From Erythrocercus mccallii (Eukaryota > Chordata > Aves > Passeriformes > Dicruridae), in contig VZRG01001309.1 in NCBI GenBank assembly GCA_013397435.1, positions 1-64,000 of the forward strand: a stretch of 64,000 bases of DNA. The letters run 5' to 3'. The position numbers and the translations under genes are program-made. Positions 12,001 to 27,000 of the stretch are shown piece by piece (the stretch's first letter is position 1; the number at the start of each line of letters is the position of its first letter). The notes under the pieces are model-generated. The model saw only the letters and a program-made list of their open reading frames with translations. It was not told the origin of the DNA and made no database searches.

Positions 12001-15000
12001 GAGTGTGATGCGTTTTACCGATGCACTTTATGCACTTAAAGCACTTACTGGTAGCTGTAGATACTGAGTTTTCTTCGTGGCTGTTAACTGGATGTTGGTG
12101 GAGTCTGCCCTGGCCCTGGACTGGGATGCTGCCAGCTGGAAGATCCTGTAGCGAGCACCTTCCTTCAGTAAGGAACACACATCGGGCAGCGGGCGCCAGA
12201 TACTCAGCACTGCTCCTGCAACAGCACAGTAAGCTCAGTTACCTCTCAGTAGTAATCTGAAGGCTTTTAAACAAAAAATGTCTACAACACTCCCTCCTAT
12301 CCCAAAGCCTTAAACCAAGAATCAAACTGGAAATACTAACATGCAAGCTAAAATACTGTTGGAACATGTTTCAAATCTACCTATGCTGGCAGTTACCACA
12401 TTTAGTTAAAAGTTATTTATAATTTTTCAAGCATTAACCTTTATGTTTTCCTTGCTTTCTGTAGTCTACCACATATAATCTCCATACTGCAGACACGTCC
12501 CTTTTGTAACAACCATTTTCTTCCTGTTCTGCTGCCTCTAAAGCCTTCTTGAATTGTTCCTGCATCTGAGTTTGTTTTCTGTCGTTCATCAGCTGCCTGT
12601 AAGCCTTCAAGGCTTTTAACTGGTCATCACTGAGATATCCCTGCAACCAAGAGAAAATGAACTCAGTATCATTTCTATTAATCAAAAAACACTGCCAAGA
12701 TTGTTAAGATAGCCTCTTTCTTGAGTGTTCATCTGTTAGAAGCAATTTATTTCCAGCTGAGACACTACTAGGACTTGAAATGAGGTACATTAAAACAACA
12801 GGAGGCAGCAGTCTTACCTGGTACTCAGCTGTTGCTCTCTGGTCTGTGCAGAGCATTACACTACACACTGTTCTTATGTGACAGTGGGAAGCCTGCTTGA
12901 GAGTGCATAACTAAGGTGAATATTTAATATAACTGGCAGGCCTGCCTGTTTCATATGAAGACATATTAAGAAAAATTTCTGTAATAAAGGACGAGTTGCA
13001 CTTCTCCTCAGGCTGCTGTCTCTGAGCTGACACAATGATTTACACTAAAATGCATCAAACTCATCATTTCTCTGACCAAGCCTTCAAGACCCAGATGCCT
13101 GTACATGCAGCTCCAGAGACAAGGATACCATTTTATCAAGTAAAGACAAGTCATATGGCTTTATGACAGACAAGGATCCTCACTTGCAAAAAGCATGTAT
13201 TTAATTTTTAACAACTGGCAGGGACTAATCACCTGCATCTTTATTAGTAAAGACATAAACACTTAAAAGTTGTGATTTAACTGGAACTGAGAATGAAGAC
13301 AATGATATAATTATTCAAACAATTCAGTGAACAGCATGCAAGAATATGTATATGAAACTCTAGACTGATGACATGCATTAAGTTTTCATATATGCAAGTC
13401 AAAGCAAAGTAATAAAATTACAAGTAACATTAACTTTTAATTGTGGTATATCCTGGATTTTTATACCATGAGAAAATTATAATCCAAGATAATATTAATC
13501 AATTCCAACAAGCCTTCATTAAGATTTTTTCAAAATTTTTCATGTTACTTTATTTAGCAATAAGCATGCCGTAGAAAGTATCAAAAGGCAGCAAAACCAA
13601 AGAGTAATTTAATGGTCAATTTTAGCAGGCGTTATTAAATTTTAATTTATTCCACATGCTTTTAAAAATAGCTTTTCCAGTAGGATCTAGTTACCTCCAT
13701 ATAACCAGGATCAGATGCATTCTGAATTGCTTCATAAAGTTCTGCACCATCTTGCAAATTATGGATTTGCTGTCTTGTGACTATCCGTGATCTTGGTGTT
13801 CTTCTACTGCTTCTCTCTGTTGAGAAAAAGGCTTTATGTGGAGTACAACCAATACACTTTAAACTGAAGGAAGAAATAATTATGTAAGAAACACCGTAGC
13901 TTTGGCCTTGTCAGAACAAAAATACAAAACACACATATAGGAATTGATGTATATGTGTATGTGTATACATATCAAGAAAATACAAGCAGAAAAAAAAATT
14001 ATTCATTTAAATACAGCATAGATTAGAATATCATACAAACTTCGGGGAAGCCAGTATCAGTGTCTGCACTTAAGAGAGGGTAGGAGATTTGATGGGCTGC
14101 CAAGAAACTTCATAGATACTTGACTACATTTTCTTTATGTCCAGCCCTTCCTCTTCCTCTCATGCAGCAGAGAATTCCTAAAGACACCAAGACATGGGAC
14201 AGCAGGTGACCACAGGCCTGCAAGACACATGAAGCCTCCTCAAGATATCAGCCAAACACCAAGTTAACTTACATTAAACTATTACCCTCTCCTTAGGTAA
14301 GTCACTTTGCTGCCAGAATTTTGCTGAATTCCTTCAGCACAGCAGAGTCTGGTGTACACAAGTTTACCAAACATAAAACACCACAAGAAGTGTCATAGCA
14401 GTGAAGTTAAGAATTACAAGGCCATCTCTGATTTCAGCTTGGAATTCCATGCTAGATCTACTGTTAGAAATCCCTGGCAGAGGCGGACAGTGTCAGCCAT
14501 TACAAAATTAGAATATAGTTGAAGTGGAAGGGACCTTTGGATGTTATCTGGTCCAAGCCCCCTGCTCAAGCAGGGCCACCCTACAGAAGGCTGACCAAGA
14601 CCATGTCCAGTGAGCTTTTCATTATTTCCAAGGATGGAGATTTCATGGCCTCTCTGGGCAACACTGTCAGTCAACCATCACAGTGAAAAAGTGTTTCCTG
14701 ATGTCCAGAGGGAACTTCCTGTGTCCCAGGTTGTGCCCATTTGGCTCTGGACCTGTCATTGGACACCACTGACAGAAGCCTAGCTCCATCCTGCCTGCAC
14801 TGTCCTTTCAGGTATTTAGCTACATTGATCAGATGTCCCTGAGCTTTCTCCAAGCTCAATGGTCCCAGCTCCCTCAGCTTTTCCTATGTCAGATGCTCCA
14901 ATTCCTTAAACACATTCATGGCCCTTTGCTGTAACATCTCCTGTGTGTCCATGTCTCTTTTGTACAGAGGAGCTCAGAAATGGGCACAGCACTCTACATG

Positions 15001-18000
15001 TGGCTGTACCAGTGCTAAACAGAAGGGAAGGATCACCTTCTTAGACCTTCTGGCAACAATCTTCAACTTGTCCACCAGGACCCCCAGGGCTCTTTCTGCC
15101 AAGCTGCTTTCCAGATGGGTGGCCCCCTGCATGTACTGGTGCATGGCACTGCTCCTCCCCAGGTGCAAGATTTGCAATCTGCTTTGTTGCACTTCATGAG
15201 GTTCTTGTCAGTCTATTTCTCCAGCTGCCAAGATCCCTCTGGATGGCAGCATAATCCTCACATGTCCTAATTTTCAGCATCAAACCTGCTGTAAGTGCAT
15301 GGCCCCATTCTCCAGATTTGAATTTGTTAAAACAGGACTACACCCAGTAGTCATCCCTGGCATACACCAGGAGTTACTGCCTCCAAACAGACTTTGTGCC
15401 ACTGATCACCATCCTCTGGGCCCTAGTGCGCAGAGAGGTTTCAATCCACCTGCCTGCCTGCTCATCCAGCTCATCAGCTTCTCTCTGCAGATCCCAAGGG
15501 ACACAGGGTCAAAAGCCCTTCAGAACTCCAGGTAGGCAATGGCACTGCTCTCGCCTCAGCTGCTCAAGCCACTGATTTCATCACAGAACGTTGTCAGGTT
15601 GGTCAAACACGACTTCCCCTGAGTGAATCCCTGCTGAATACTCCAAGTCACGTTTTTGTCCTTCATGTGCCTGTTAACAGCTTCCAGGATTATTTATTCC
15701 ATCACCTTCTCAGGGATCAGGGTAAGGCTGACTGGCCTGTAGTTTTCTGGGTGCTCCTGTCTTTTCTGAATACAGCAGACACATTTGCTTTCTTAGTCTC
15801 CAGGCAGCTCTACCAATCAACTAATGATCATTCAAAGAGGATCAAAAGCAGCCCCACAGACATCAGTCAGCTCCTTCAATACTTCTGAGTTAATCCCATC
15901 ATCAGTCATGGACTTATATATGTCCAGTTTGCCTGAGTGCTCTCTAACTTGCTCCTCTTCCACCAAGGGTCTGTCTTCCTTGCTTCAGAACTTCCCCTGG
16001 TCTCCGTGGCCTGGGATTGCCAACCAAGGGCATTCAGTAACTCAGCATTCTCCATGGCTTGCGTCACCAGAGTCCCTGTCCCACTGAGCAGCTCCACTCA
16101 CCTCTGCACAGTATCTGCACAGTCATGCAATTATTCTTGAGGAAAGATGCTCAGTGCTCAGTCCTGGTGGTCAGGTCTACTGAGATACATCAGTAGCAGT
16201 GCCCACCTCTAGGTGAAATCTTATAGTGTCAAGTCCCTGAAGGGAATGAAATTATTAATTCTACAATTTTGTAGCATTTCCCTGAGAATCATCTCAATGA
16301 TAATTTTTTAGTGGCCTGGCTACCAATATATTTGAGAGATGTTTCCTAGGTAGCTCCAAAGCCATGCAAATAAGCATGTAACCATTTTGTACCGAAAGGT
16401 CTTGATACACAGGAAGCAAAAACCTGAAGTAACACAAAATAAAACCAACAACAACAAAGCAAACAACCCAAAATCCCATCTCTGCTTATCTACCACCAGA
16501 GAAGATTTCTGACAATTTCTTTAGACTTTTCTGAAAACATCAAAATGTTTTTCTGTTCTTAATATACGTTCTGAAAGAATGAAAGCTTCACCTTCATGCT
16601 TTTCATACTCTGCTTGGATTTTGGCAAACAGAGCTTCCAGTTTCTTTTGCTGATCCTCTGCATGCTTGGCAGCTTCCCTTTCTTCAGCTCGGCTGTTACG
16701 AAAAACATAGGAACCAGCTGATGTCTTTTCCATCCACTGAAATAAAAAGATTAAACCCAGACTTTTTAAAAATTATTTTTAACATTATCTAGCTTCCCTT
16801 TCCTACTCACTGTTAAGCAAAAATGTTTTAAAAATGAACAGGCAGCAGACCTTAAGTTCTGCCAGTATAACAGATAAAAGGCAAAACCCACAGCTTGATT
16901 GGTAACTTGTCAAAGACACACAGAATGGTGTATCCAAAACCAGATGATTTAACAGCTGAAGAAAACAACTTCAATATCAGTGTTATAAGTTAGATGAATG
17001 GATCCCACTGGCAGATACATTAAGATACAAACCATCAAACTCAATGCTTAAAAACACACCAGACTGCATTCTACCCAGCTTGCCTTTCCACATCAGCTGT
17101 ACTGTCTGTTTTAACACCCTAGATTAGATGCTGTAAAAGAATTATGATGTAGTTCTGCAGGTGCTCCTAGACCTTTTCTGCCTGAGGTGGCTCCACAGGA
17201 CTAGAGCCTTGTCCACAACCCTGCCAGACTTGGCTTGCTTGATTTTAAGAGGTCAGTGAGCTAAACAAGGAGATCCACAGCTGCTGAAAGTGGTCCCTTT
17301 CCTTCCCATTTTCTGCACAGTTCTGTCTTCTTCCTTGCACTGGCTCTAGCACTTATCTGACCTCAGCAGACTGGATCAGTTTGGTAATTCAACAGACAGT
17401 AGTTCATTGTATGGTTTTAATAGTATTATTAGTTACTTTTTCCTAGTTTAATGAATTAAGTTACCTAAGTAACAGGACCAGGTGAGCTCCAGGTTTAGAA
17501 GAGAGAAGCAGCAGGAGCATACAGTGAAAGCAAGATAAGGAAAGGTTGCAGGACTAATCCTTATGAGACAGTGAATTGTTGAAATAGGCTCTGCCTACCT
17601 CATTAATTGCTCACCATGTATTTCCTACATTATTCACAGTTTGACACCTTTAACTGAGGCTATTGTGATTCCTACACTCCTTGACTCTTGAGGAAAAAGG
17701 AGACAGCCCAAATCTTCCTACGATTTTGGTATGTTTGAGCAGTGTTTAAAAAAGAAAAAAGTACATCAGTCTCTTGACATAGCCAGAGATGAAGAGCACT
17801 TTCCTCCCCAGCCTGGAAACCATTTACTGTGATACAGTTACAGATTACAATCCTCTTTCTGAGACCTAAATAAATGTTTGTTTTACCAGGCAGCTCACAT
17901 AGTAAGTGCTGCAATTTCCTCCATTAAAGTAATGATCTAAATAGCAAAGTAATGATCCAAAGCAAATGTTGCTAGTACCTTGGCAGAATTCATCCTACAT

Positions 18001-21000
18001 CCACCAACAATAATATAATACCTTAGAAAGAAGGAAATGAAAAAAGAATCCCAGATATACATGCTGAGTATAACCTGCTCTGAGAAAAGCTAATAGAATA
18101 TGAAAGCTGTGTCCTGGTTAAACTGTTTACATTAAAAGGATTGATTACTAACAAAAATATTGTTTCTTTTTGTGTATGGTATTGTTATAAAACCAATTCG
18201 TTGCAATGAAATCCAACTGCAGTATTTAAAATGTCTGGATATCAAGTGGTATTTAAAAGATCTTAACTCTATTTTACACCATAATTACACACTGTATCTT
18301 CAGTAATATAGAATTTATACCATACAGTCAGCTATGTGTAAGAAAACGTAATCCTACCAATACTTAAAAATATGTAAAATTTTGTTAATATGTTAATAAT
18401 AAAACAAGTGCTGTACTTTTTAGAGTACAGAATTGAAATTCAATTATTTCTGGCTTTTTGAGCTGAAAGCAAAGCCAACCAAAAGATACTGAACACAAAC
18501 TCAAACACTTCTTTATACATAATGGTATCTTAAAAAAAATTAGCTCTCTATATTGTGTCTGAGTTGAGGAATGATACAGCAATTAATTAATATAATTGAG
18601 ATCTCATAAAACCCTGTCAGATTTATAAAACACACCATACCTGAATAGGGTAAGTTCTTTGAATAACCACATCAATACACCCCACGGCACCACCCTCACT
18701 GTAAAGCGATGACAAAAGCAAAGGGAAAGGTCTGGGATCCCGATGGAATCCTAGTTTCGTGTGCCATCGCACACAGCGAGTGCTGTTTGCTGAGATCTGA
18801 GCAAGGGAAATGGGGAATGAGAAACTGTCACTGCTAAGTCAGTTATATCCAACTTATTTTATCTACAGGAGTATCTACATATCTATTTTCACACTGACCT
18901 CACTAAGACTATATCACTTTTGCACCTGAGCAGATCACATTTTAATTTAAAGGTTTCCTTTCACACTGAAGAATGTATTTTAAACAGAATCTAAAAATCT
19001 GATGAGTTAAAATTCTCTGGGAAATGAGAATCTATGAGATAAACCATTGCTTTGTACCAGAGGAACAATTTCAGTATTATGCTGAAACTTCACCCTCTTT
19101 AAAGTTAAAGCTCTTTAACTAACCTCAAATGAGCCAAGGCCCTCCCTCACCAATTCACCCTCTGATGACTTAGTTTTCCCCCATCCCCCATTCTTCCTCT
19201 ATCTTCCATATTGTCTGAGATGGATAAATACTTTTTTTGCAACTTAGTGTTTAACTGAAGTAAGGAGCTGGAACTGCCAAAACACATAGCAAAATTTGGC
19301 AGAATTTTATACTACATACTTCTCTTCCAACTGTATTGAGTAACAAGCTTGTATCATATCTTACAAATCTGGTTATTCAGCAAAGCTCCATCTGTTTGTA
19401 AAGCCCCAGTAGCTTTTTCTGCTTACAAAATGTGGCTCACCTAAGTGGCATTTATCACATCTCTCAGTCACATCAAATAAAGCTGAACTAATCTTTTATT
19501 TACCTTTAACATAAGGGAATCTGGGGCTTCCAGAGGTGTACATCCATTTTGAGGACCAACAAGTTCTGCTCCGTGCACTATGATCTTCTGACCAACAGTC
19601 AGCCTTCTTCTGTCTAAGAAAGCTTTGAGAGGCGGATCCAGAAGAGCTCTGATCCCATACCAGCCATCAGTAACTTCAATTAAAGCTGCTGCTTTTTTAC
19701 TTTCCATGTTCTTATTGCTACTGCTAGGAGATACAACTGTGTTTGGCGATATGATTTTGGAAATACACAGTACAAGCGTTTTACCTGCTGCCTCATCTCT
19801 TTCCATTATTTTTTTGATTGCTGATCGTTTACTTTTATCAACTTCCAAATCATACCTACAAAAAAGAATTTGTGATTTGTTACAGCAAACAAAATCCATC
19901 ACATTGTTTTGCTTTAAACCCAATGGTAGCAAACTGTTGTTTACTCAATCTACATGATTAAGCACCACTGTAGCAAATGTTTTCTATATTTTTGCAAGTA
20001 ACACACACTGTGTTTTTAATACTGCTATGTGTAAGTTTAACAATAGAAGCATTCTGCTAAGAAGGGAATGCAAGGTAGATGTGCTTATTTTGTGATACTG
20101 ACAAACCAGAAAGCACACAGTAACACAAATTACACCTCCCAGTATATTGGTATACACATACCTATATTTCAACTGCAACAGGACCATTTCTGGTGTCAAA
20201 CATCTGTTAGCAAATTCATGCGGGAAAGACACTTCCATGGCTGCCAATTTCCATACAATCCACCTGTAGTGATTGTAAACCCAGGCCTCTGTTATTAGAT
20301 TGGGATCCACACCAGGAGTGTCACAGAGGGCTCTGCAGACAAATTGTTAATAAATTAACCTAAAATCCACTGCAAATTTTAACTTGCCTATTCTTTAGAC
20401 TATTTACACTGTTGAAGAATTTCAGAAATTTTCCAAATTGACTTTGCTTTCTTTAATGGTCAGTGAAGATCAATCACTAGCAACATTAATCTACATAGGA
20501 AATTTACAATCCTCTAATATCTTTATTTACACTAATAGAGGTGTACTAAAAATGCATAGTAAAAAACCCCAAAAAAGTCAGAGGCTTTAAAATACCACTG
20601 TGCTGGATTTATTCTAGGAGACAAGAGAGTTGCTAACTAATAAATAGCATAGTTGTCCCAAGTTCGTAAGTGACAGTACCTGTAAAACTCCTTTTTCCCA
20701 ACTTTTCCCTCATCTGTAGGTATTAGCCATCCTCCATCTGCAAGCTGCATTCCATTTCCAGCTAACAAATACTCCTTACTGAAAAAGTCTTTGATGAGAA
20801 ACTGGAAAGATTCTGCATTTGTGCTGTTAACTTGTATGCACTGTTTTGAAACACCGTATGTGTATAGCTGAAAAAAATTGGATGGAAAAGGCAAAATAAT
20901 GACAATACAGTAAGAATTCAACAGAGGGTTTAAATATCCAAACTTATAAATTCAGATTAAATATTTCCTTAAAGTTGAGACAGCTTTTGTCTGACCTTCC

Positions 21001-24000
21001 CATTCCATATGTAAACCATGGAGAATGGAGGATTCCAACAACTGTTTTAGCAGGAGAACATCACAGTGTTTTTTGAAAGTGTTTAAAGAAATTCAATAGG
21101 TTTTGTACTTTCACTGTACCAAAAGCAAGAGCATTTTCACGTAGATTTACCTAAGCTTAAGTTTTAACTGTTCTTCTAAAACAGCTCTTCATATGCATTA
21201 TAACTGGTGGATTTTTTCCTGTTTGATTATAACACTAGAGATTTATGACCTTTGTTAATTGGAGATCTTTATTAATTGGAATAGTCTTAAAAATTGGATA
21301 TATGCTACCTAAGTAGTGTAGCAACTGGTGCAACAGCTACTGTAAATACTTACCTAAAATCTGAAGAACATATCTATTCAAAAGCTACAGAGCTTTTATT
21401 TGCTAGTCTTGAGAAACCGATGCAAGACAGAAAATAAAAAGGTATCTATATACCTCTTCTGTAGAATAAAAGCTAGGAGATTTCTCTTCTACTGCAGTTT
21501 TCAGAGAGATTCTATTGCTTGCAGATGTTTTAATGACATAAAGAGAGCCTGGCTGTGAACGAATATTTTGCCTGCATTTCTTTTTAATTCTCATTTCCTG
21601 CAGATCTCTGGCACAGCGGAGATTTGTCACCATCCTGGCCATAGCTGCAAATTAAAAAAACTCAAAACATCAAAACCTTTTAAAAGCATTATCAAATAAA
21701 GATAGACAGTCACATTACAGCAGATTCAGAGCAGTGTTTTTCCTAAGCCACTCAGCAGATTTTTAGAAACTGTAAGTCTAAATATTAAAAGTTTCATGCA
21801 TTTAGAAAGCAGTGTTTACTGATGGCATTTGAATACTTACATGAAACAAATTACACATCCATATTAATTTTATGTAAGTCCCTGAACTAAACTTCCATCC
21901 ACACATTCTTCTCATCAGACTGAACTCAGTCTTCATAGAAAACTCCAAATGGAAAGAAATTAGTTGATGACTACAGAATGCATAATCCTGAAATTTTGGC
22001 CTGTTACTGCAGGGTCTAATTCTGCAAATGTTCATACACCTGGTCAAATATACCCAAATATACTTCTGAAAAAAATCCAGATGATTGTAAATTATAGAAA
22101 TAACACACACCAGAGCATTCAAGAGAGTTTAAAAGACATACGCCCACATTCTTAAGTTGAACAGTTGAGCATTTAAAATCTGCCTCTTTGAAAATGACAC
22201 AATCAACCATTTATATGGCTATGTCTACATTTTAATTAGTGAACAGAATGAAAACAAGTTCTGTAAAAAAGAATTAAGTTTAGCAAGGCTAATTTAAGGC
22301 TCCTAGATTATTTTACCTATGAGGTATATAAGAAAAATCAAATATCAAATGAAACATAAGCTATCTTGTTTGTAAGCACTGTGTGAAATATTTTTCATTT
22401 TTTCAATTAACTTTGGAGAGAAACAGGATATGCTCTTTTAGGAGTGCAATATAAAATATTAGGAAAGTAGTAATTTCCTAATTTTCCTGCCGAAAAAAAA
22501 AAAGCCTTAAAATAAGCTTATTTTTATTAAAAAAAAAATCTGAAAAATTATGCAAAACCCCCTTAAAGAATCAACTCTGACAGTTAGTATTCACAATAGT
22601 TAAGTGAGTAAATCTGAAAATACCTAAATTGCCATTTTCTAGGTCAGTGTCTACTGCATGCTGGATACAAGGCTGGTGATCTTGAGGGTCAGCAGTATTT
22701 TTTTCAGTTCTGGCCTGGTTTAGTTCCGTCTCTTTGGTCATATTTTTGCTGATGGGTGAGTCACATCTTTTGCTGCTGCCTTCTTCACACGTAGAAAACG
22801 TCAGCTTAGTTTTGAAGGGCGGAATAAAAGTTTTAGCAGCTTTGCCAGATTTGTATGAACTTCTCGTTTCTTCACTCTCTTTTGCCGAGGCCTTACAGGG
22901 AGTGGAAACCCCCGCAGCAGTATCTGAAGAGTGCCTGAGAGCACAGTGCTGAAAAATGGCAGGTTTAGACTGGAATCCTCTGGAGTCTTGATCTGGCAGA
23001 GTAAGGGTAGGATTCTTGACTTCTTGTCTTTCTTTAGCTGATCTACAGAAATGAAAATTTTTAAGCATACAGGTTTCATCTTCCTGACAAAAATCTTTGT
23101 CAGGAGTTTTGTATTCTTAATTTAGTAATATAGATTTCAATTCTGTATCAATAAAAAGACCAAAATCAGTCTTCGATATTTTAAAACTAGAATACATGAC
23201 TTCTATCTATTGAGCAAAGATACAGTGTAACAGGGTATAGTTTGTTTGGCATCTCACTTGTCCACTGCAGCAGCATGTGTTATATGGCAACTTAATATTT
23301 ATATTGTAATAAAATTATTAGTCTTTTATAAAGTGGAATAGTAAATTATTACTCTTTATCTTTAGACAGTTACAAAGAAGAACTCTAAAATTTCTCACCC
23401 AAAAGGCTGACAAGTTATGGGTTTTAAAGGCACATGGTACATAAATTTTCTTCTGTCTTTAAAAATACCTGTAAGATAATTAGAAAAAAAATGTTTGAAA
23501 TGGCACATTACATGGATAGAAATTTACAGCACATCTTTTATCTATATTAATGATATATAGAAATGTTTTCAGATGGATTTAAACAGTTTTATTCTTTCTT
23601 GCCCCCAAAAATGTTTGTTTAAACACCTTCCCAGAGAGCTCTAAAGGGTAAGTGCTCACAATGCTGAGCTCTCCAGAGTTTGTGAGCCAGCAAGATATTT
23701 TTAGGCTCCTGAAAGGGAAATGTTTACCATATATTTAACTCCAGGTAGGCTCACCATTCCATTCAGAACTCTTTCAGCAACTTTTATTCTTTTATTTGAA
23801 GTTACAATACAATTTGTGCACATTTGCACAAGTTCCTCCTTCCATTATTGAAGGACATGCTTATCTTGGAATTATCAACTAAATGAAACCACATCTGCCT
23901 GGAATGTAGACCCATTTCTGCTATGCCCTTAGGCTGCAAAGAGGAAGTTTCATATGAGAAGTAATTATATGGTAAGTATATTACTAGTAAGTATCTACAC

Positions 24001-27000
24001 TAAGTTAATCAATAAAATATATTCTGTAGGTTAATCAATAAAATTCATTCTTCCTATTGAGACTAGAATTTGTGAGATTTAGTATTGTGAGAGAGCAGGT
24101 AAGTACCTCCCGAACTGGAAATTAAACCAGAGTTCTTGCAGAAGGAATAGATTTAGAGTCTAGGCAACAAGGCATATCATTAATCACATGATTTCAAGTC
24201 TGCAGAGACATTACCACAGCAGCTTTCCTGAATTTCCATGACTACACTGACAAATGCAGTAGTTAAGCGAACTTATTATATGTTATGTTATTGGAAACCG
24301 AAGAATTCTCAAGATAACAACTGACACTGGATTACTGCTTAAGAACACAAGATGACTAAAATTACCATCAGGGGTGCTTTTTGAAGCTTTCAAAGACCTG
24401 GGGGAATTCTTTGTTCTGTTAAATTCAAGCAGAAGCTGCCTCTTAATTGGAGGTTCACCTAGAATAAAGACAGAGTTTTAAAAGTGATGTTCCTTACAAG
24501 TTCAGTTTCTTATCAATTGGCACAGCATAACTGTAACTTCTAAATAAAACACTGAAGTCAGAGCAAGCAGAATTAGCAAGTTTTCAGGTCACATGTCTTA
24601 AATGGTCTTTTCAAACAGAGAGCCACCTCACCACAAATTGCAAAGGTTTCTGCTGTACAGAATGACTGCATATTGTGTTACCAAGAGTGACAACAAAACC
24701 CCACATAATGAAGTCTGTTAATTAACTTTTGTGACCAGTAATTCTTTTCCACCCAAAATGAAGTCCGTAAGTCTGAAGTTACCAAACATAGGTTGCTTCA
24801 GAAAGTGCATCACAGTGCAGTCCAGCAGCACAGCTCTCACAGTGCACTTCACCTGCATCTCTCTCTGAACTTTCAGTAACTAAAGAGTCCCTCCAAACTT
24901 CAAAGAGTAACTCATCTTTTACAGAAGCTAAGGTCAGGGTTCAGCTGTTTCAAGCTGGATTGGTAAGAGTCTTTCCCTGGCTTTGCCACCTAGCCAAATT
25001 TTCTAGCACTAGCCTGCCTGACCTTTGCAGCTGAACCTGTGCAGCCAGAGAGGGACTCTGCTGCTATCTCCTCTTCCACATGGAGTTTTCAGCTAGTCCA
25101 GGTCCCTGAACTGGTCTGGATGTCTGTGCAAGCATCAAGTATCAACACTTCAGCCCTAAACAGATCAGTTTCAGAGGGCAAGAAACTGCTTTTAGACCAA
25201 CAACTATTTTTCATGTCAGACTAGCAATCTCGATTCAAGCAAAACATTGTCCTCAGCTACAATGCAAAAAAAGGGGAAAATGAAAATACTGCTACTAATT
25301 TTTCAATGAAAAAACACTAGATTTGCACAGAGAGAAAAAGGGCTTCTGCTCAGAGAGCAGAGAGAAAAGAAGCAGCAGCTTTCTGCTGTAAGTTTACGGT
25401 AAAACAGCAAACCTGTACACTTTCAGAATTACTAATCACAAGTTTAGCTTCTATGTACATATTTAAGCCTGGGAAGAGTGGATGAAGTACTCTGAGGCAA
25501 GAGTTTTTGCCATTGACACCTAGAGAAAGAACTTGAATGTCTCTGTGACCTAAAAATGAACATGACATGCAAAAAATCCCCAAACCCTAAACCATTCTAC
25601 TATGTAGAAATATGGAGTTGAACATATGTAAGATAAACCACCTACCAAGTGAGTTGTTTTCTTCAAAGTGCCTCTTCCCAAAGGTCTTATTTTGGAAGTT
25701 TTTATCCAGTCTGCCACTGAAGGTCTGCGCAGCATTAATTTGGACTCCAGCACTGGATAAACTATCTTCCATAAAAGCTCTTGCACTTTCTACTGCCTCT
25801 ACTTCCAAATAGATTTTTGGACTTTGGAGATTAGTATTAATTTCTGCTTTAGCAGTAGCACTGCATGAAATTGCTTCAGACTCTGGTTTTGACCCCAGAT
25901 TCAGCTGCCCGTTTCCAAAAGACTCACTTTCCTCTTGCTGAAATTTATTTTCAAATGATGTTAACTGCTTGTTTTTCTGATTGTATGGTGTGTCCTCAGG
26001 CATTCTGACATGGTAAGCGCTTGGAAAATACTTTACTTCCTGAGGACAGATGCTTTTAAAGTCAGAGTCTTGACTGTAGCTTTTTTCAGAGTTGAATTCT
26101 GAAATCACCTCATCTGTTAAAGATTTTACATGCTGACCACTGTCTTTAATTGAACTAAGCTGATCTGTAGTGCAAAGCCCACTGCTCAAAAAAGAATCAG
26201 ATTCTTCTAAAACAGCCTTTGCTTTTTGATAGGCATCCTTAGAAACTTTTACCTGCTTTCCACTAGCAGTGCTGAAGCCAAAAGCAGAATCTGAGATCAA
26301 TTCAGGGCTGGTATTTTCTTCCCCTTTTGAAGACACTTCCTGCATTTTCCTAGGAAGTACTTCAGTGTGCATTTTAGACTCTTCAACATCTTCCTCAACT
26401 AAAAATGCTTCTTGCACGTGTGGTGAATGATTACCTTCCATTTCAGAAAAGAGCTGTCGAGCTTTCCTGAGTGACTCTTCTGAAAGCTGTACAGGCTTTC
26501 CGCTTGCTGTACTAAAAAATCCAAAATTGCTTGTAGAAGCATCTGATGGCTTTATCTGCTTATTTGGAACAAAGCGCCCTAAAAGTTTATTATTCTGCTC
26601 AAAGGATTGCTTCTGAGAATTTGAAACAGACTTGGCATCTGCAGATGTGTTTCTTTCTTGGTGACCATCTTCATCAGCACTTGCATTTACTTTAATAAAT
26701 TGGGATGCAGCTGAATTAACCTCTTCACTTATTGTGGCATGAAAAGATTTAGCAGAATTAGGACACTCAGCATGAAGGACTGCAGAAGAATTTCTAGCAA
26801 TTTCTGTTTGATCTGTTCTTGAGTTAGACTCAATTTCATATTTTACAGCTTCACTGCAGTCTTGAAACATTTGTCTGACTCTTGCTAATGCACTTTCTGA
26901 AACAGACACAGCTTTCCCTTTTGCTGTGCTAAACGCGGTTTGTTTCAGGTCACCCCTTTGCTTTTCAACCTTAGGTGTTGTTTCTTTTAACCTGTTAAAA

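Noticed and set aside
15299..16140. Plus-strand ORFs over the BRCA2 intron 20 repeat
   Set aside because: They are the reverse strand of a decayed CR1 reverse-transcriptase region, not genes.
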